Shown: one piece after another, positions 17,701-26,352 of the stretch | Numbering within the stretch: the stretch's first letter is position 1 | How the letters are laid out: each line of letters opens with the position of its first letter | Origin: Peribacillus frigoritolerans | GTDB lineage: Bacteria; Bacillota; Bacilli; Bacillales; DSM-1321 | Direction of reading: 5' to 3' | Assembly: GCF_040250305.1 (NCBI RefSeq) | Contig: NZ_CP158190.1 | Span: forward strand, 1,396,001-1,460,000 | DNA length: 64,000 nucleotides | Position numbers and translations under genes: made by a program | Notes under the pieces: generated by a model | Databases searched by the model: none | What the model saw: only the letters and a program-made list of their open reading frames with translations | What the model was told of the DNA's origin: nothing

Positions 17701-18015
17701 ATGGACGTGAAGAAAGTTGGTCTGCCTTGTGCTGATGGAAAACAAACCATACAAAATACGCTGAAGAGACATATCAATTTGCATGAAAAAAATATCAGCA
17801 CTTCATATACCGCCGAGGAATTGGTGGAGCTATTGTCCCGACTTCCAGCCTTTGCACCTAAGCCTGTTTGTAAGTTCATCATCAATGACCGTACACTATT
17901 CGGAAAATTGGAACAAAAAAAAGAATCCAGTTTGTTCATAAGGCATAAATTCGGGAAAAAAGTTGTCCAATACCAAATGGAACAGCTGCAGTCCGTGGAT
18001 ATTCTGAAATATTAA
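17701..18015 (+). CDS. Short CotO-like spore coat protein
   Basis: The 104-residue protein resembles the C-terminal half of its downstream neighbour: PKPVCKFIINDRTLFGKLEQ here against PKPLCEAVINGETLQFHVLG there. That block is the conserved part of CotO, a spore coat morphogenetic protein. It lacks the long acidic/basic N-terminal region. GAAGGAGGGG precedes the ATG, and the next gene starts 11 bases after its stop, so the two are co-translated. A CATAGAGT at 17620-17627 fits a sigma-E -10, with a poor -35. The position after fabI equals that of cotO in B. subtilis. Confidence 0.7.
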   Translation: MDVKKVGLPCADGKQTIQNTLKRHINLHEKNISTSYTAEELVELLSRLPAFAPKPVCKFIINDRTLFGKLEQKKESSLFIRHKFGKKVVQYQMEQLQSVDILKY

Positions 18016-18026
18016 GGAGGGTTTTC

Positions 18027-18599
18027 ATGTCAGAGAAAAATGGCGATAAGGAATCCAAACCACTTATATATGTCGATCAAGCAAAAATATCAGATCTGCG
18101 TGGAAATATGCAAAGTGATTTTCGGACGAAAAAGGCTAAACCTCAAGACAGCGTTGAGCCGGAACTTCAGGAAGAAGCCGAGAATAAAGAAGAAAAAATC
18201 GAACAAGTCAAACGCGAATTTGGTGTTTATGATGCCATGAAGGAAATTGAAAAGGAGATTACGGGATTAAGGAAAATCACCGAACAATATGTCCCTGAGC
18301 AAACTCCCGTTGAAGAAATGGAACATCCTGAACCAATAGAACAGGAAAACGAAAAGCCAGTTAAGAGAAAAAGGAAAAAGGTTGAGAAGAAAGATTCTTC
18401 CCGGGACATCATTTCCCGCTTATCCAATCATCAAGGTTTTCCAAAGCCACTATGTGAGGCTGTTATTAACGGGGAAACGCTTCAGTTTCATGTGTTGGGA
18501 ATGAAGGGGGAATCAGTGAAGATTAAAAGAGGGAACCATATCCGTTTCGTGGGTCTGCCGGATATTATCGATGCCAAAATAATTGAAGAATCCAAGTGA
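18027..18599 (+). CDS. cotO: CotO-like spore coat protein
   Basis: The 190-residue protein has a charged, low-complexity N-terminal region (about 1-130, rich in Glu and Lys) and a folded C-terminal block, SNHQGFPKPLCEAVINGETL, followed by a KIKRGNHIRFV segment. This is the CotO pattern; CotO helps assemble the outer coat. It opens MSEKNGDKESKPLIYV with AAGGAGGG before it. The paralog directly upstream shares the C-terminal block, pointing to a local duplication with loss of the N-terminal region in one copy. Assignment rests on position and this block. Confidence 0.78.
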   Translation: MSEKNGDKESKPLIYVDQAKISDLRGNMQSDFRTKKAKPQDSVEPELQEEAENKEEKIEQVKREFGVYDAMKEIEKEITGLRKITEQYVPEQTPVEEMEHPEPIEQENEKPVKRKRKKVEKKDSSRDIISRLSNHQGFPKPLCEAVINGETLQFHVLGMKGESVKIKRGNHIRFVGLPDIIDAKIIEESK

Positions 18600-18613
18600 A
18601 GGAGCAATATTAA

Positions 18614-18979
18614 ATGTTTCCCCCACAAAATGAATTTACTTTATTTATCATATTAGGCTTGGCTTCCTTCAGGCTGACACGCTTGATCGTTTTCGATAAA
18701 ATCATGGAGCCGCTACGCAGCCCATTTTTTAAAGAGATAGAGGAAAAAAATGAAGAAGGAATTGTGGAAATATTTTTAATGCCCAAGGAAAAGGGCCTGC
18801 TTGGCTGGATTGGTCAATTGCTAAGCTGTTTTTGGTGCGTGGGTGTCTGGGTCAGCCTTTTTCTGGTTTTCCTTTATATCCAACATTGGTTTATAGGCGA
18901 CGTACTGATATTAATCCTTGCCGTCGCAGCAGTAGGAGCGATAATTGAGGTCATAATCAGCAAAATTATGGACATATGA
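18614..18979 (+). CDS. yjcA: YjcA-like sporulation membrane protein (DUF1360)
   Basis: The 121-residue protein has about three hydrophobic segments: FTLFIILGLASFRLTRLIVF near the start, LLSCFWCVGVWVSLFLVFLY at about 73-92, and VLILILAVAAVGAIIEVII near the end. The RLTRLI motif and the FWCVGVW segment are typical of DUF1360/YjcA. B. subtilis yjcA is expressed in sporulation and lies in the same neighbourhood. It starts 14 bases after the cotO-like stop, so it probably belongs to that operon. Molecular role unknown. Confidence 0.85.
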   Translation: MFPPQNEFTLFIILGLASFRLTRLIVFDKIMEPLRSPFFKEIEEKNEEGIVEIFLMPKEKGLLGWIGQLLSCFWCVGVWVSLFLVFLYIQHWFIGDVLILILAVAAVGAIIEVIISKIMDI

Positions 18980-19042
18980 TTGGAAACAACTTGTCTCTTC
19001 GTTCATATAGTATGGTATAGATGTTAAAGGAGGAGTCATAAA

Positions 19043-19156
19043 TTGAATCAGAAACAGAATCCATGGGCTTATGCCAAACCGATGAAAAAAGATCAACCGG
19101 TCAAAATCAAGAAAGACTGTGGCTGTAATAATAACAATAAAAATAAAGGCTATTGA
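19043..19156 (+). CDS. 37-residue Asn-rich CGC-motif peptide, probable spore protein
   Basis: A TTG start at 19043 is preceded by AAAGGAGG at a normal distance and opens a 37-residue frame. The peptide is basic, starts NQKQNPWAYAKPMKKDQ and ends DCGCNNNNKNKGY. A strong terminator follows the stop by a few bases. Location between coat and spoVA genes suggests sporulation expression. The CGC-Asn tail could be cross-linked or bind metal, which is speculation. I do not recognise a named family. Confidence 0.65.
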   Translation: MNQKQNPWAYAKPMKKDQPVKIKKDCGCNNNNKNKGY

Positions 19157-19158
19157 GT

Positions 19159-19192
19159 AAAAAAAACCTTTCCATTTCGGAAAGGTTTTTTT
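19159..19192 (+). terminator. Terminator after the CGC-motif peptide gene
   Basis: AAAAAACCTTTCC pairs with GGAAAGGTTTTTT around an ATTTC loop. Confidence 0.92.
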
Positions 19193-19270
19193 ATTTCCTA
19201 ATCCTACCATTCATAAAAAAACAGTTAAACAAGAAAATAACAATAGAACGATAAATTAGGATGTGATTCT

Positions 19271-19768
19271 ATGTTCAGACAAGGAAGGTATTTTAAGGTC
19301 AGCTTTCTGGTTTTTATAGTTGTTTTGTGTGTGCTTACTGCATGCAGCAATAAGAATGATGGAAAAACGGAGAATTTAGCAATGATTAAACGAACGAATC
19401 CTGAACCGATGGATATCATTAATGGGATGGATGAGAAGGATGAAAAGGGACTGATCTCAAAGGTCAAGGAAACAGTTGCTAATGAAGACACGATCTATGA
19501 CGTGATCGTCGTGAAAAACGACAAAAAGATTATCGTCGCTTATAAAGTTAAGCACTTACAACGTTTTCATATGAAGAAAATTGAAAAGACTGTGACTGAA
19601 AATCTGGAAGAGAAGTTTCCCAAAAATGATTTTATCGTATCTAGCGATTATAAAATCTTTTTGGAATCGGTAAGATTGAACGAGTTACTTAAGGAAAAAG
19701 ATGTACCCGAGAAAAAGGCTAGGAAGAAGTTCAAGGAAATTGAGGAACTTCAAAAAGAATTAATTTAG
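19271..19768 (+). CDS. YhcN/YlaJ-type sporulation lipoprotein
   Basis: The 165-residue protein has a lipoprotein signal: a basic start, a hydrophobic stretch to about residue 26, then the lipobox LTAC-S, so Cys27 would be acylated. The mature part matches the YhcN/YlaJ family, seen in IYDVIVVKNDKKIIVAYKVK and the Lys/Glu-rich C-terminus. Such lipoproteins sit on spore membranes and affect germination. It starts the spoVAC-AD-AE cluster with an 18-base gap, an arrangement recalling the extra spoVA operons of heat-resistant strains. Confidence 0.82.
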   Translation: MFRQGRYFKVSFLVFIVVLCVLTACSNKNDGKTENLAMIKRTNPEPMDIINGMDEKDEKGLISKVKETVANEDTIYDVIVVKNDKKIIVAYKVKHLQRFHMKKIEKTVTENLEEKFPKNDFIVSSDYKIFLESVRLNELLKEKDVPEKKARKKFKEIEELQKELI

Positions 19769-19785
19769 AAGAGAGGTTCAGCAAT

Positions 19786-20256
19786 ATGAGCGGCAAGGAT
19801 AAAACGACCCCAATACAGGATGCGTATCAAGAGCTTCAAGGGAAGCATGAAATTAAAAGACCAATAGTGAAGAATTGTTTGAAGGCCTTTTTAGTAGGTG
19901 GCATTTTCTGCATAGTGGGACAAGCCATTTCCTACTTCTATATTTATTTTTTCAACTTTACGGAGCAGACAGCAGGAGGTCCGACAACAGCTACCATGGT
20001 GTTTCTGGCCCTTTTGATGACCGGTTTCGGGTTTTACGACCGCATTGGCCAGTTTGGGGGGGCAGGGAGTGCCGTCCCTGTCACGGGATTCGGTAACGCA
20101 GTCATTTCTGCAGCAATCGAACATCGGACGGAAGGTTTTGTACTTGGAGTTGGATCCAATATGTTTAAATTGGCCGGATCGGTTATTTTATTTGGAGTAT
20201 TTTCAGCCTTTGTCGTGGCGTTGATAAAAACGATTTACCTAATGATTGGGGGCTAA
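19786..20256 (+). CDS. spoVAC: SpoVAC, spore dipicolinate channel subunit
   Basis: The 156-residue membrane protein matches SpoVAC. Four hydrophobic stretches are visible, including NCLKAFLVGGIFCIVGQAIS and ATMVFLALLMTGFGFYDRIG. SpoVAC is a mechanosensitive channel component that moves Ca-dipicolinate into the forespore and out at germination. AGAGAGGTT lies before the ATG, and spoVAD follows after three bases. The operon is normally made under sigma-G; I could not fix a sigma-G promoter. Confidence 0.95.
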   Translation: MSGKDKTTPIQDAYQELQGKHEIKRPIVKNCLKAFLVGGIFCIVGQAISYFYIYFFNFTEQTAGGPTTATMVFLALLMTGFGFYDRIGQFGGAGSAVPVTGFGNAVISAAIEHRTEGFVLGVGSNMFKLAGSVILFGVFSAFVVALIKTIYLMIGG

Positions 20257-20259
20257 GCA

Positions 20260-21285
20260 GTGTTAAAGGGAAAACAAACATGGATGTTCACCAATAAACC
20301 GGTCATCTTGGAAACTGGGGTAACAGGCGGGCCATTTGAAGCTAATGGAGAAATCGCGGGTGATTTCGATATTTTATACGACGATTTGTGGATGGAGCAG
20401 GATTCATATGAGAAGGCTCATCGGCATTTGATGGAGAAAGCGGTAGAGCTTGCATTGGAGAAAGGTAAGATTAGCAAGGAGCAGGTGCAATTTTTCTTGG
20501 CGGGTGATTTAATCAATCAGGTTACACCGACAAGCTTTGCAGCCAGAACCAATGGAATTCCATATTTCGGCTTGTTTGGAGCCTGTTCCACATCGATGGA
20601 AGGGCTTGCTCTAGCTGCCTTCATCACTAATTATGGGGGGGCTAACTATGTGTTGACAGGTGCATCGAGCCACAATGCAGCTGTTGAAAAACAATTTCGC
20701 TATCCAACTGAATATGGCGGGCAAAAACCACCTACAGCTCAATGGACGATAACAGGAGCGGGTGTTGCGCTGGTTGCTCCTGATGGAAGCATGCAAGGGG
20801 AATTTCCCCATATTGTCTCGGCCACTATTGGAAAGGTCATTGACATGGGATTGAAAGATCCTTTCAATATGGGGGGAGCGATGGCCCCGGCGGCCGCCGA
20901 TACGATTCTTTCCCATTTTAAAGATACTGGTTTGACCCCGGATGATTACGATTTCATCATTACCGGTGATTTAGGTCAAATAGGGAGGGAGACAGCTCTT
21001 GACTTATTAAAGCAAAAGGGCTGTGATATCAATCAGGAAAAATTCAAGGATTGCGGATTGATGATTTTTAAAAAGGACCAGCCTGTTTTGGCTGGCGGGA
21101 GCGGTGCGGGATGTTCGGCAGTCGTTTTATACGGTCATATATTAAATGAAATGATTTCCGGTAAATATAAAAAAATCCTGCTTGTCGCAACAGGTGCATT
21201 ATTGTCGCCGCTTTCCGTTCAGCAAAAAGATACGATTCCGTGCATTGCCCATGCGGTGGCCATTGAGTATGGGATGAATTCATGA
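20260..21285 (+). CDS. spoVAD: SpoVAD, spore dipicolinate-binding protein
   Basis: The 341-residue soluble protein has the thiolase/FabH-like fold of SpoVAD, which binds dipicolinic acid and guides its transport. The [15 protein letters not shown] region corresponds to the thiolase active-site loop. [17 protein letters not shown] and [17 protein letters not shown] are conserved blocks. It uses a GTG start three bases after spoVAC, with GGGGG in the preceding coding sequence as the binding site, so translation is coupled. Length equals the usual ~338. Confidence 0.96.
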   Translation: MLKGKQTWMFTNKPVILETGVTGGPFEANGEIAGDFDILYDDLWMEQDSYEKAHRHLMEKAVELALEKGKISKEQVQFFLAGDLINQVTPTSFAARTNGIPYFGLFGACSTSMEGLALAAFITNYGGANYVLTGASSHNAAVEKQFRYPTEYGGQKPPTAQWTITGAGVALVAPDGSMQGEFPHIVSATIGKVIDMGLKDPFNMGGAMAPAAADTILSHFKDTGLTPDDYDFIITGDLGQIGRETALDLLKQKGCDINQEKFKDCGLMIFKKDQPVLAGGSGAGCSAVVLYGHILNEMISGKYKKILLVATGALLSPLSVQQKDTIPCIAHAVAIEYGMNS

Positions 21286-21301
21286 AAAAGGAGAGATTTC
21301 G

Positions 21302-21658
21302 ATGTTAGCAATGTTTTTTTGGGCCTTTGTCATCGGTGGCTTGATTTGTGTTGTCGGCCAGCTTCTTTTCGATGTTGCTAAGCTGACACCAGCACATACG
21401 TTAAGCTTGTTCGTTGTAATAGGAGCTGTTCTTGCCGGATTTGATTTATATGAGCCGCTAGTTGACTTTGCCGGTGCTGGAGCAACCATTCCAATCGTTT
21501 CGTTTGGGAACTCGCTGGTGAACGGGGCGATGATGGAATCGGAAAAACATGGTCTCGTCGGCGTACTGACAGGCATGTTTGAAATTACGAGTTCCGGTAT
21601 CTCTGCAGCAATCATCTTTGGATTCATCGGAGCTTTGGTTTTCAGACCAAAAGGATGA
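21302..21658 (+). CDS. spoVAE: SpoVAE (SpoVAEb), spore dipicolinate channel subunit
   Basis: The 118-residue, four-helix membrane protein matches SpoVAEb: [40 protein letters not shown] and [17 protein letters not shown]. It is homologous to SpoVAC, which shares the VGQ and DFAGAGA/QFGGAGS signatures. Together with SpoVAC and SpoVAD it forms the minimal dipicolinate transport module. AAAAGGAGAG precedes the ATG. It is the last gene of the operon. Confidence 0.94.
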   Translation: MLAMFFWAFVIGGLICVVGQLLFDVAKLTPAHTLSLFVVIGAVLAGFDLYEPLVDFAGAGATIPIVSFGNSLVNGAMMESEKHGLVGVLTGMFEITSSGISAAIIFGFIGALVFRPKG

Positions 21659-21760
21659 AACAAGCGGAAATAGGCAGCCTGGACTAGGACATGGCCTATA
21701 CATATTTGTCCAGACCTACATATGTTATCAGTAAGCTTTAGCGAGAGCGAGGTGATATGT

Positions 21761-21913
21761 ATGTTTGGTTTTGGTGGCTACGGTTGTTGTGGCGGCAGCG
21801 GTTATGGATACGGCGGCGGTTATGGCGGAGGATACGGTGGCGGCGGTTCCACTTTCGCGATAATCGTTGTATTGTTTATCCTATTGATCATTGTAGGGGC
21901 TTCTTTCTGCTAA
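21761..21913 (+). CDS. yjcZ: YjcZ family glycine-rich tiny membrane protein
   Basis: The 50-residue protein starts [20 protein letters not shown] and ends in one hydrophobic helix, [19 protein letters not shown]. This Gly/Tyr/Cys-rich head plus a single helix is the hallmark of the sporulation YjcZ family. I chose ATG 21761 because GAGGTGAT sits just before it; an in-frame ATG at 21722 lacks a binding site. It has its own strong terminator. Confidence 0.92.
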   Translation: MFGFGGYGCCGGSGYGYGGGYGGGYGGGGSTFAIIVVLFILLIIVGASFC

Positions 21914-21915
21914 GG

Positions 21916-21956
21916 AAAATGGAATAGGCAGAAGAAGCCTATTCCATTTTTTTTAT
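21916..21956 (+). terminator. Terminator after yjcZ
   Basis: AAAATGGAATAGGC pairs perfectly with GCCTATTCCATTTT, then more T. Confidence 0.95.
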
Positions 21957-22025
21957 TTGCATGGGCCTAGCACCATTTTTCTGATAATGCCATAGGATAG
22001 GTACAGAAAAGGGAGGGGCTTAGGT

Positions 22026-22280
22026 ATGGATAATAACTTTTTTAAAAACATAGAAGGTAAAACCGGCGTAAATATGAAAGATGTATTAGAATTGGCAAAC
22101 TCGCTCCAAGGAGCCAATTTCAAAGATGAAACGACTGTTAGAAATGTCATTAAGCGCGTTTCAAAAATCGCAAATAAACCGGTAAATAAAGAAACGGAAG
22201 ATAAAATCGTTCATTCCATCGTAGCTGAAGGGAATAAACTCGATTTCGGGACGATATCCAATATGATAAATAAAAAGTGA
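22026..22280 (+). CDS. spoVIF: SpoVIF family sporulation protein (YjcC)
   Basis: The 84-residue protein starts MDNNFFKNIEGKTGVNMKDV and shows LANSLQGANFKDETTVRNVI, the SpoVIF (stage VI sporulation protein F) pattern. In B. subtilis this small protein is needed for proper coat assembly and spore resistance. A GGGAGGGGCTTAGGT tract precedes the ATG. It is monocistronic, with two terminator-type hairpins behind it. Confidence 0.9.
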   Translation: MDNNFFKNIEGKTGVNMKDVLELANSLQGANFKDETTVRNVIKRVSKIANKPVNKETEDKIVHSIVAEGNKLDFGTISNMINKK

Positions 22281-22281
22281 A

Positions 22282-22356
22282 AAAAGGCCTGCTATATGCA
22301 GGCCTTCAGACTGCAGACAAACTCGAAGGAAGCGGGTTTGCCTGCAGTTTTTTTAT
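22282..22356 (+). terminator. Two consecutive hairpins after spoVIF
   Basis: AAGGCCTGC/GCAGGCCTT (22285-22306) is a strong stem without a T-run. CTGCAG-A-CAAAC/GTTTG-C-CTGCAG (22311-22347) follows and ends in TTTTTTT, so the second is the true terminator. Confidence 0.85.
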
Positions 22357-22474
22357 TAAAAAAAGTTGGAGCTTCAGTTCATTCCATAAAATTGTAAGTA
22401 ATTCGGGATGAGACCATTCCGAACACTATTTTGTTTTATTCATATTTCAATATATGGTTAGCATCAGCTTTTGG

Positions 22475-24748
22475 TCAAAGCTTCAAGAAACGTGATGGAT
22501 GGGCGGTCCGTCCGCGTCTAGTTTGCAGGATGGAAAGGTAAAGATCCTTTTTGGCCCTGGTTGCCGCTACATAGAGCAATCGTCTTTCCTCTTCAAGAGG
22601 GGATAGTTCCCCTTTTCGGTAAGATTCAAGTGCGAAATCATGAGGGATGCTGCCATCGACAGCAGCAAGGACATAAACGGTTTTGTATTCAAGCCCTTTG
22701 GAACGGTGTATCGTGGTAAGCTGTATGGCATCCTTAAAATGTTTCGATAGCTGTTTAATCTCTTGGACCATTGCAGTCATATGATCGACATGTTCAAGGA
22801 AAGCGGCGACCGTGGGAAAACGATTTGCCGCCACCTTTAAGTCACGGATGTCATCGGACCCTTTTTCCTGGTTCGCATCATTGCCGCGTTTTTTTACATA
22901 TTCCTGGTATCCTAAATCTTTTTCGATGATTTCTAAAGCTACGAGTGGCGACATAATTTTTAAAGAGCGGATCTGTCCTGGAATCGTTTTTAATTTTCGT
23001 TCCTGAAAAGCATGTCCTGTCTTAATAAAAGCAAATGCATCGATAAAATCACAATCCTGCAATATTGTCATTGCTTTTAATTCCTGTAAAATACTTTGCT
23101 TTAAGAATAAGGAGGAAAGGACATCAGCTGCTGCCTTGCTGTCATGCGGGAACAAACTCAAACGCATAAAGGCAAGCATACCGCGAATGACCTTGCGCTG
23201 ATAAAACGAATCCGCATCCTTTTCAATGACAAATGGCAGGTTGGAAGCGGCCAGCCGTTCAAAAATGGCCCTGGACATCGTGTGTGTCCTGTACAATACC
23301 GCAAAATCCCCAGGGTTTGCTCCCTTTGATATTTTCTCTTGGATATCGGATACGATCATCGTTGCTTCCAATTCCTCATCATAAGGATAAAATAAAACAG
23401 GGGGATTTCCTGAATCATGCTGTGCGCTCATCTTTTTCTCCATCCGGTTCTGGTTGCGCTTGATCAATCGGTTCGCTGTAGCGACAATTTCATGGGAAGA
23501 GCGGTAATTCTCCGTCAGCTTCACAACTTGGGAACGAGGGAAGTCGTGATTGAAATTCAAAATATACTTCGGATCGCTTCCCCGGAATGAATAGATCGAT
23601 TGATCATCATCTCCAACTGCACATACATTTTTTGATTCAGCAGAGAGGAGTTTTATCAATTCATATTGAACTTTATTGATATCCTGAAACTCATCTACCA
23701 AAAAATAATTAAACCTTTGCTGATATTTCTTTAAAAAATCCGGGTGATTTTTTAAAAATACATAACAGCCTACCAGCATATCATCAAAATCATACTTCCC
23801 TGTTTGCTGTTTATATTCTTCATATTTCTTATATAAAAATAAACACGATTTCTCCCAATCGTCCTTAGGTTGGATATCTTCTGGAAAAGCCAATGAGTTT
23901 TTCCAAAGCCCGATTTGTTGAAGGGCTTGATCATATGCAAACTCCTTATCATCAAGTTCCAATTCCCTGCCAGCCTGTTTCAATACCTTTTCTTTTTCCC
24001 ACTCCCACTTCAATAGGAAATCACGCTGCCATTTGGCTGGTTCATGGAAAATCAGGATTTTGTAAAAGATGCTATGAAAGGTCCCGCTAACGATTTGAGA
24101 AACAAGGGAAGGAGTCATATAGGGATAACCGAGCAGACGCTGCTGCATTTCCTTTGCGGATTTCGCCGTAAATGTTACAAGCATGATACTTTTTGGATCA
24201 ATCTTTTTCACTGTAAGCATGTAGGCTGTGCGTACCGTCAATACGCGGGTTTTCCCGCTGCCTGCTCCTGAAAGGACGAGAATTGGTCCATCGATCGTGG
24301 TTACCGCCTTGAGTTGCTCTGCATCGAGAACAACTCCTGATGAGGATAATTCTTGAAAGTATGGTTCCTCTGATTGTGCCAGGCAGGATGGTTTATCTGA
24401 ATATTTCGGATTGCCGGTTATGGGCCGGCTTTTAAGGAAAGGTTCTGTAATGGTTTTCGTTTCCGTAATGGTCCGTGATGTAGGAATCCTAAATCCATTC
24501 TGTTCCATATATTCTAATGGCTTTTCCTCATTTATTGGTTTTGAAATTGGCATGTCACAGGGTAACTGCGATGGATCACTATGATAAAAATAAGGCGTTT
24601 CATGGATTCCAATAAATAATTTCACTGGTTTATGACAAATGATACAAGAAAGCTGATCACGTTTTCCTTTTTCAAAAAGTGTCTGCAGCTCACCAGCTGA
24701 AACGGTATGTAAATGTACGATTTCATTGCCAGATTTTGCTTGATTCAT
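22475..24748 (-). CDS. yjcD: UvrD/Rep-family DNA helicase (YjcD)
   Basis: The ~757-residue superfamily 1A helicase unwinds DNA with ATP. Walker A is LSGAGSGKTRVL. Other motifs are MLVTFTAKSAKEM (Ia), FLVDEFQDINKVQYELI (II), CAVGDDDQSIYSFRGSD (III), LTENYRSSHEIV (IV), TTIHRSKGLEYKTVYV (V) and LLYVAATRAKKDLYLS (VI). An N-terminal ~140-residue extension carries CIICHKPV and a later histidine, like a small metal-binding site. I prefer ATG 24748, with AGAGGT upstream; an in-frame ATG at 24796 lacks a binding site. The specific repair role is not known. Confidence 0.92.
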   Translation of the reverse strand: MNQAKSGNEIVHLHTVSAGELQTLFEKGKRDQLSCIICHKPVKLFIGIHETPYFYHSDPSQLPCDMPISKPINEEKPLEYMEQNGFRIPTSRTITETKTITEPFLKSRPITGNPKYSDKPSCLAQSEEPYFQELSSSGVVLDAEQLKAVTTIDGPILVLSGAGSGKTRVLTVRTAYMLTVKKIDPKSIMLVTFTAKSAKEMQQRLLGYPYMTPSLVSQIVSGTFHSIFYKILIFHEPAKWQRDFLLKWEWEKEKVLKQAGRELELDDKEFAYDQALQQIGLWKNSLAFPEDIQPKDDWEKSCLFLYKKYEEYKQQTGKYDFDDMLVGCYVFLKNHPDFLKKYQQRFNYFLVDEFQDINKVQYELIKLLSAESKNVCAVGDDDQSIYSFRGSDPKYILNFNHDFPRSQVVKLTENYRSSHEIVATANRLIKRNQNRMEKKMSAQHDSGNPPVLFYPYDEELEATMIVSDIQEKISKGANPGDFAVLYRTHTMSRAIFERLAASNLPFVIEKDADSFYQRKVIRGMLAFMRLSLFPHDSKAAADVLSSLFLKQSILQELKAMTILQDCDFIDAFAFIKTGHAFQERKLKTIPGQIRSLKIMSPLVALEIIEKDLGYQEYVKKRGNDANQEKGSDDIRDLKVAANRFPTVAAFLEHVDHMTAMVQEIKQLSKHFKDAIQLTTIHRSKGLEYKTVYVLAAVDGSIPHDFALESYRKGELSPLEEERRLLYVAATRAKKDLYLSILQTRRGRTAHPSRFLKL

Positions 24749-24899
24749 ATAAATGGATACCTCTAATCTATTAAAAATATCGGCAATACTCATCATACCA
24801 GAAGATTAGGAAAAAAGAATGCGGAAATCGTGTTTATATATTGTTTCGGACGGGTAATTAAATGACAACACAACTATGTAAATATAAGGAGGGAAAACT

Positions 24900-25196
24900 A
24901 TGGGGTACATAACACCTGTCACACAATTTGATTATATTCAATATGCCAACCGGACGGTCGAAGCTGCAGAGAAAGTAAGAATTGTTAAAGGGACGACACC
25001 CATTCAACCTATCCGTTTTGATCAGGTGCTGGAAAGGGAAAGGGGAAGCTTTGAAGGATTACATCAAATGAAAGATAATAATCGGGAAAGTACATATGGG
25101 GCAGGCACATATAAATATCAAATGGGCATGAGGGTCAGTGAAGATTTAACGGCTGAAATGACTGGAAAAGGCAGGTTTTTCAACGAAGTTGTCTAG
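24900..25196 (+). CDS. Uncharacterised 98-residue protein
   Basis: A clear AAGGAGGG precedes ATG 24900, and a terminator follows the stop, so this is a real gene. The soluble, charged protein starts MGYITPVTQFDYIQYANRTV and has a Gly/Tyr-rich middle, ESTYGAGTYKYQMG. I do not recognise the family with certainty. It occupies the yjcE-like slot between yjcD and the coat genes but the resemblance is not clear. Expression in sporulation is possible from context only. Confidence 0.75.
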   Translation: MGYITPVTQFDYIQYANRTVEAAEKVRIVKGTTPIQPIRFDQVLERERGSFEGLHQMKDNNRESTYGAGTYKYQMGMRVSEDLTAEMTGKGRFFNEVV

Positions 25197-25211
25197 TTCT
25201 GCCATCAAAAA

Positions 25212-25242
25212 CAAAAGAGGACACGCGAAGTGTCCTTTTTGT
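25212..25242. terminator. Bidirectional terminator between 24900 gene and cotX
   Basis: AGGACAC/GTGTCCT stem with AAAAG before and TTTTTG after works for both converging genes. Confidence 0.85.
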
Positions 25243-25251
25243 GTTGATTCC

Positions 25252-25740
25252 TTAGAGAATGTCAATTTCTACGATTAGAGCTAACAATAGTTGAAGTAAT
25301 AATTGGATGTTTAGAGCGATTTGAGCATCCGTTGTTGTAATTTCGATATCACGGCTGTTTTCAACAATTGTTTTTTGGCGCGTGATTTGTTTAACATTAG
25401 AAGATTGGATTAATTCTTGAGTGATCTTCTCAGCATTATCAGAATCTGCGATGGAAATGCTTACGATGACCGCAATTGCAGCTTGTAGAGCAGCTTGAAG
25501 AGAAAGGGCCGCTTTAACATCCGTTGAAGTGATATTTACATTACAAGAATCTTTAATGTAAATAAGTTCTTCAGAAAGCTGAAGTTGATTATTATCCTGT
25601 ATTGCCTCTTGGTTAATGCGTGTGTCATCGTCGTTACAGAATCCTGACAGGGGATGTCTGGAAGCGGAATCTAGAGCCGACCATGATCTTTCAGAGTCTT
25701 CATGTGTGTTACAGTTGCTACGATATACATTTTGGTTCAT
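25252..25740 (-). CDS. cotX: CotX-like spore coat protein
   Basis: The 162-residue protein has two copies of the CotX/CotV domain: NVNITSTDVKAALSLQAALQ at about 69-88 and DIEITTTDAQIALNIQLLLQ at about 130-149, each followed by an AIAVIVSISI or ALIVEIDIL strand. CotX belongs to the insoluble outer coat/crust fraction in B. subtilis. The N-terminal ~45 residues are polar and contain two cysteines. A good sigma-K promoter candidate lies upstream (25774-25801). AAGGAGGA precedes the ATG. Confidence 0.92.
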   Translation of the reverse strand: MNQNVYRSNCNTHEDSERSWSALDSASRHPLSGFCNDDDTRINQEAIQDNNQLQLSEELIYIKDSCNVNITSTDVKAALSLQAALQAAIAVIVSISIADSDNAEKITQELIQSSNVKQITRQKTIVENSRDIEITTTDAQIALNIQLLLQLLLALIVEIDIL

Positions 25741-25773
25741 GTTGTTTTTTCCTCCTTAGGTTTTATTCCCTAT

Positions 25774-25801
25774 TAAAATATGCTTTGATGGGTAATCGGG
25801 T
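25774..25801 (-). promoter_or_regulatory. Sigma-K-type promoter of cotX
   Basis: On the minus strand, AC, 17 bases, then CATATTTTA matches the sigma-K pattern AC-N16/17-CATANNNTA. Sigma-K drives late mother-cell coat genes, so it fits cotX. Confidence 0.6.
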
Positions 25802-25973
25802 TGGACGAATAAATCAGTTAATTCGTCTATTTTTTAATACTTAGAGAAAGTATTGGTGTGTGGGGATGAATAATAAAGAAGCTGGAGCTTTAGGAATGAA
25901 ATGTAAGTGCTGCTATGTCTCGGTTTACTTATTTCTCGCCAGCAAGTAAGGTTTGATTAGGTGATATGGTGTG

Positions 25974-26237
25974 TCATTTATTTTTGGAATCCGTGAATTT
26001 GTTGTGAATGGAATTTGTAACTGGATTAACATCATGTTCAGTGATGTTCTTTTCTTGGTTTATGATTTTTAGTGATTGCTCTTGTAAATGGCGAATGGTT
26101 TCTTTAAGGTTGTTTTTCTCTCTTTCAGTCAGATCGACTTTTTCCTTTTTGAAACCATGTTTTCTCATAGTCCTCGAAACCAGCAGTTCCATCAGTCTTT
26201 TTTGAGACTCCTCCAGGTTAAAATCATTGTTACCCAT
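25974..26237 (-). CDS. CotW-like spore coat protein
   Basis: The 87-residue, highly charged protein has VSRTMRKHGFKKEKVDLTER followed by a helical segment ending in LQEQSLKIINQEK. This resembles the FSKHGV...EKEMLLNLVKDLQ pattern I recall for CotW, an insoluble-fraction coat protein encoded beside cotX in B. subtilis. AAGGAGGG precedes the ATG. A CATAGTCTA about 35 bases before the start fits a sigma-K -10, but a correctly spaced AC is absent. Moderate confidence in the family. Confidence 0.6.
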   Translation of the reverse strand: MGNNDFNLEESQKRLMELLVSRTMRKHGFKKEKVDLTEREKNNLKETIRHLQEQSLKIINQEKNITEHDVNPVTNSIHNKFTDSKNK

Positions 26238-26352
26238 AAAATTTTCCCTCCTTCTTGCTTTCTATATATAGACTATGTATTTTTGCGGAGATTGCCATTG
26301 AACGGAAATGGTTTTTTTTATAAAACGATAATTTAAGTTCATGAACGAACAA

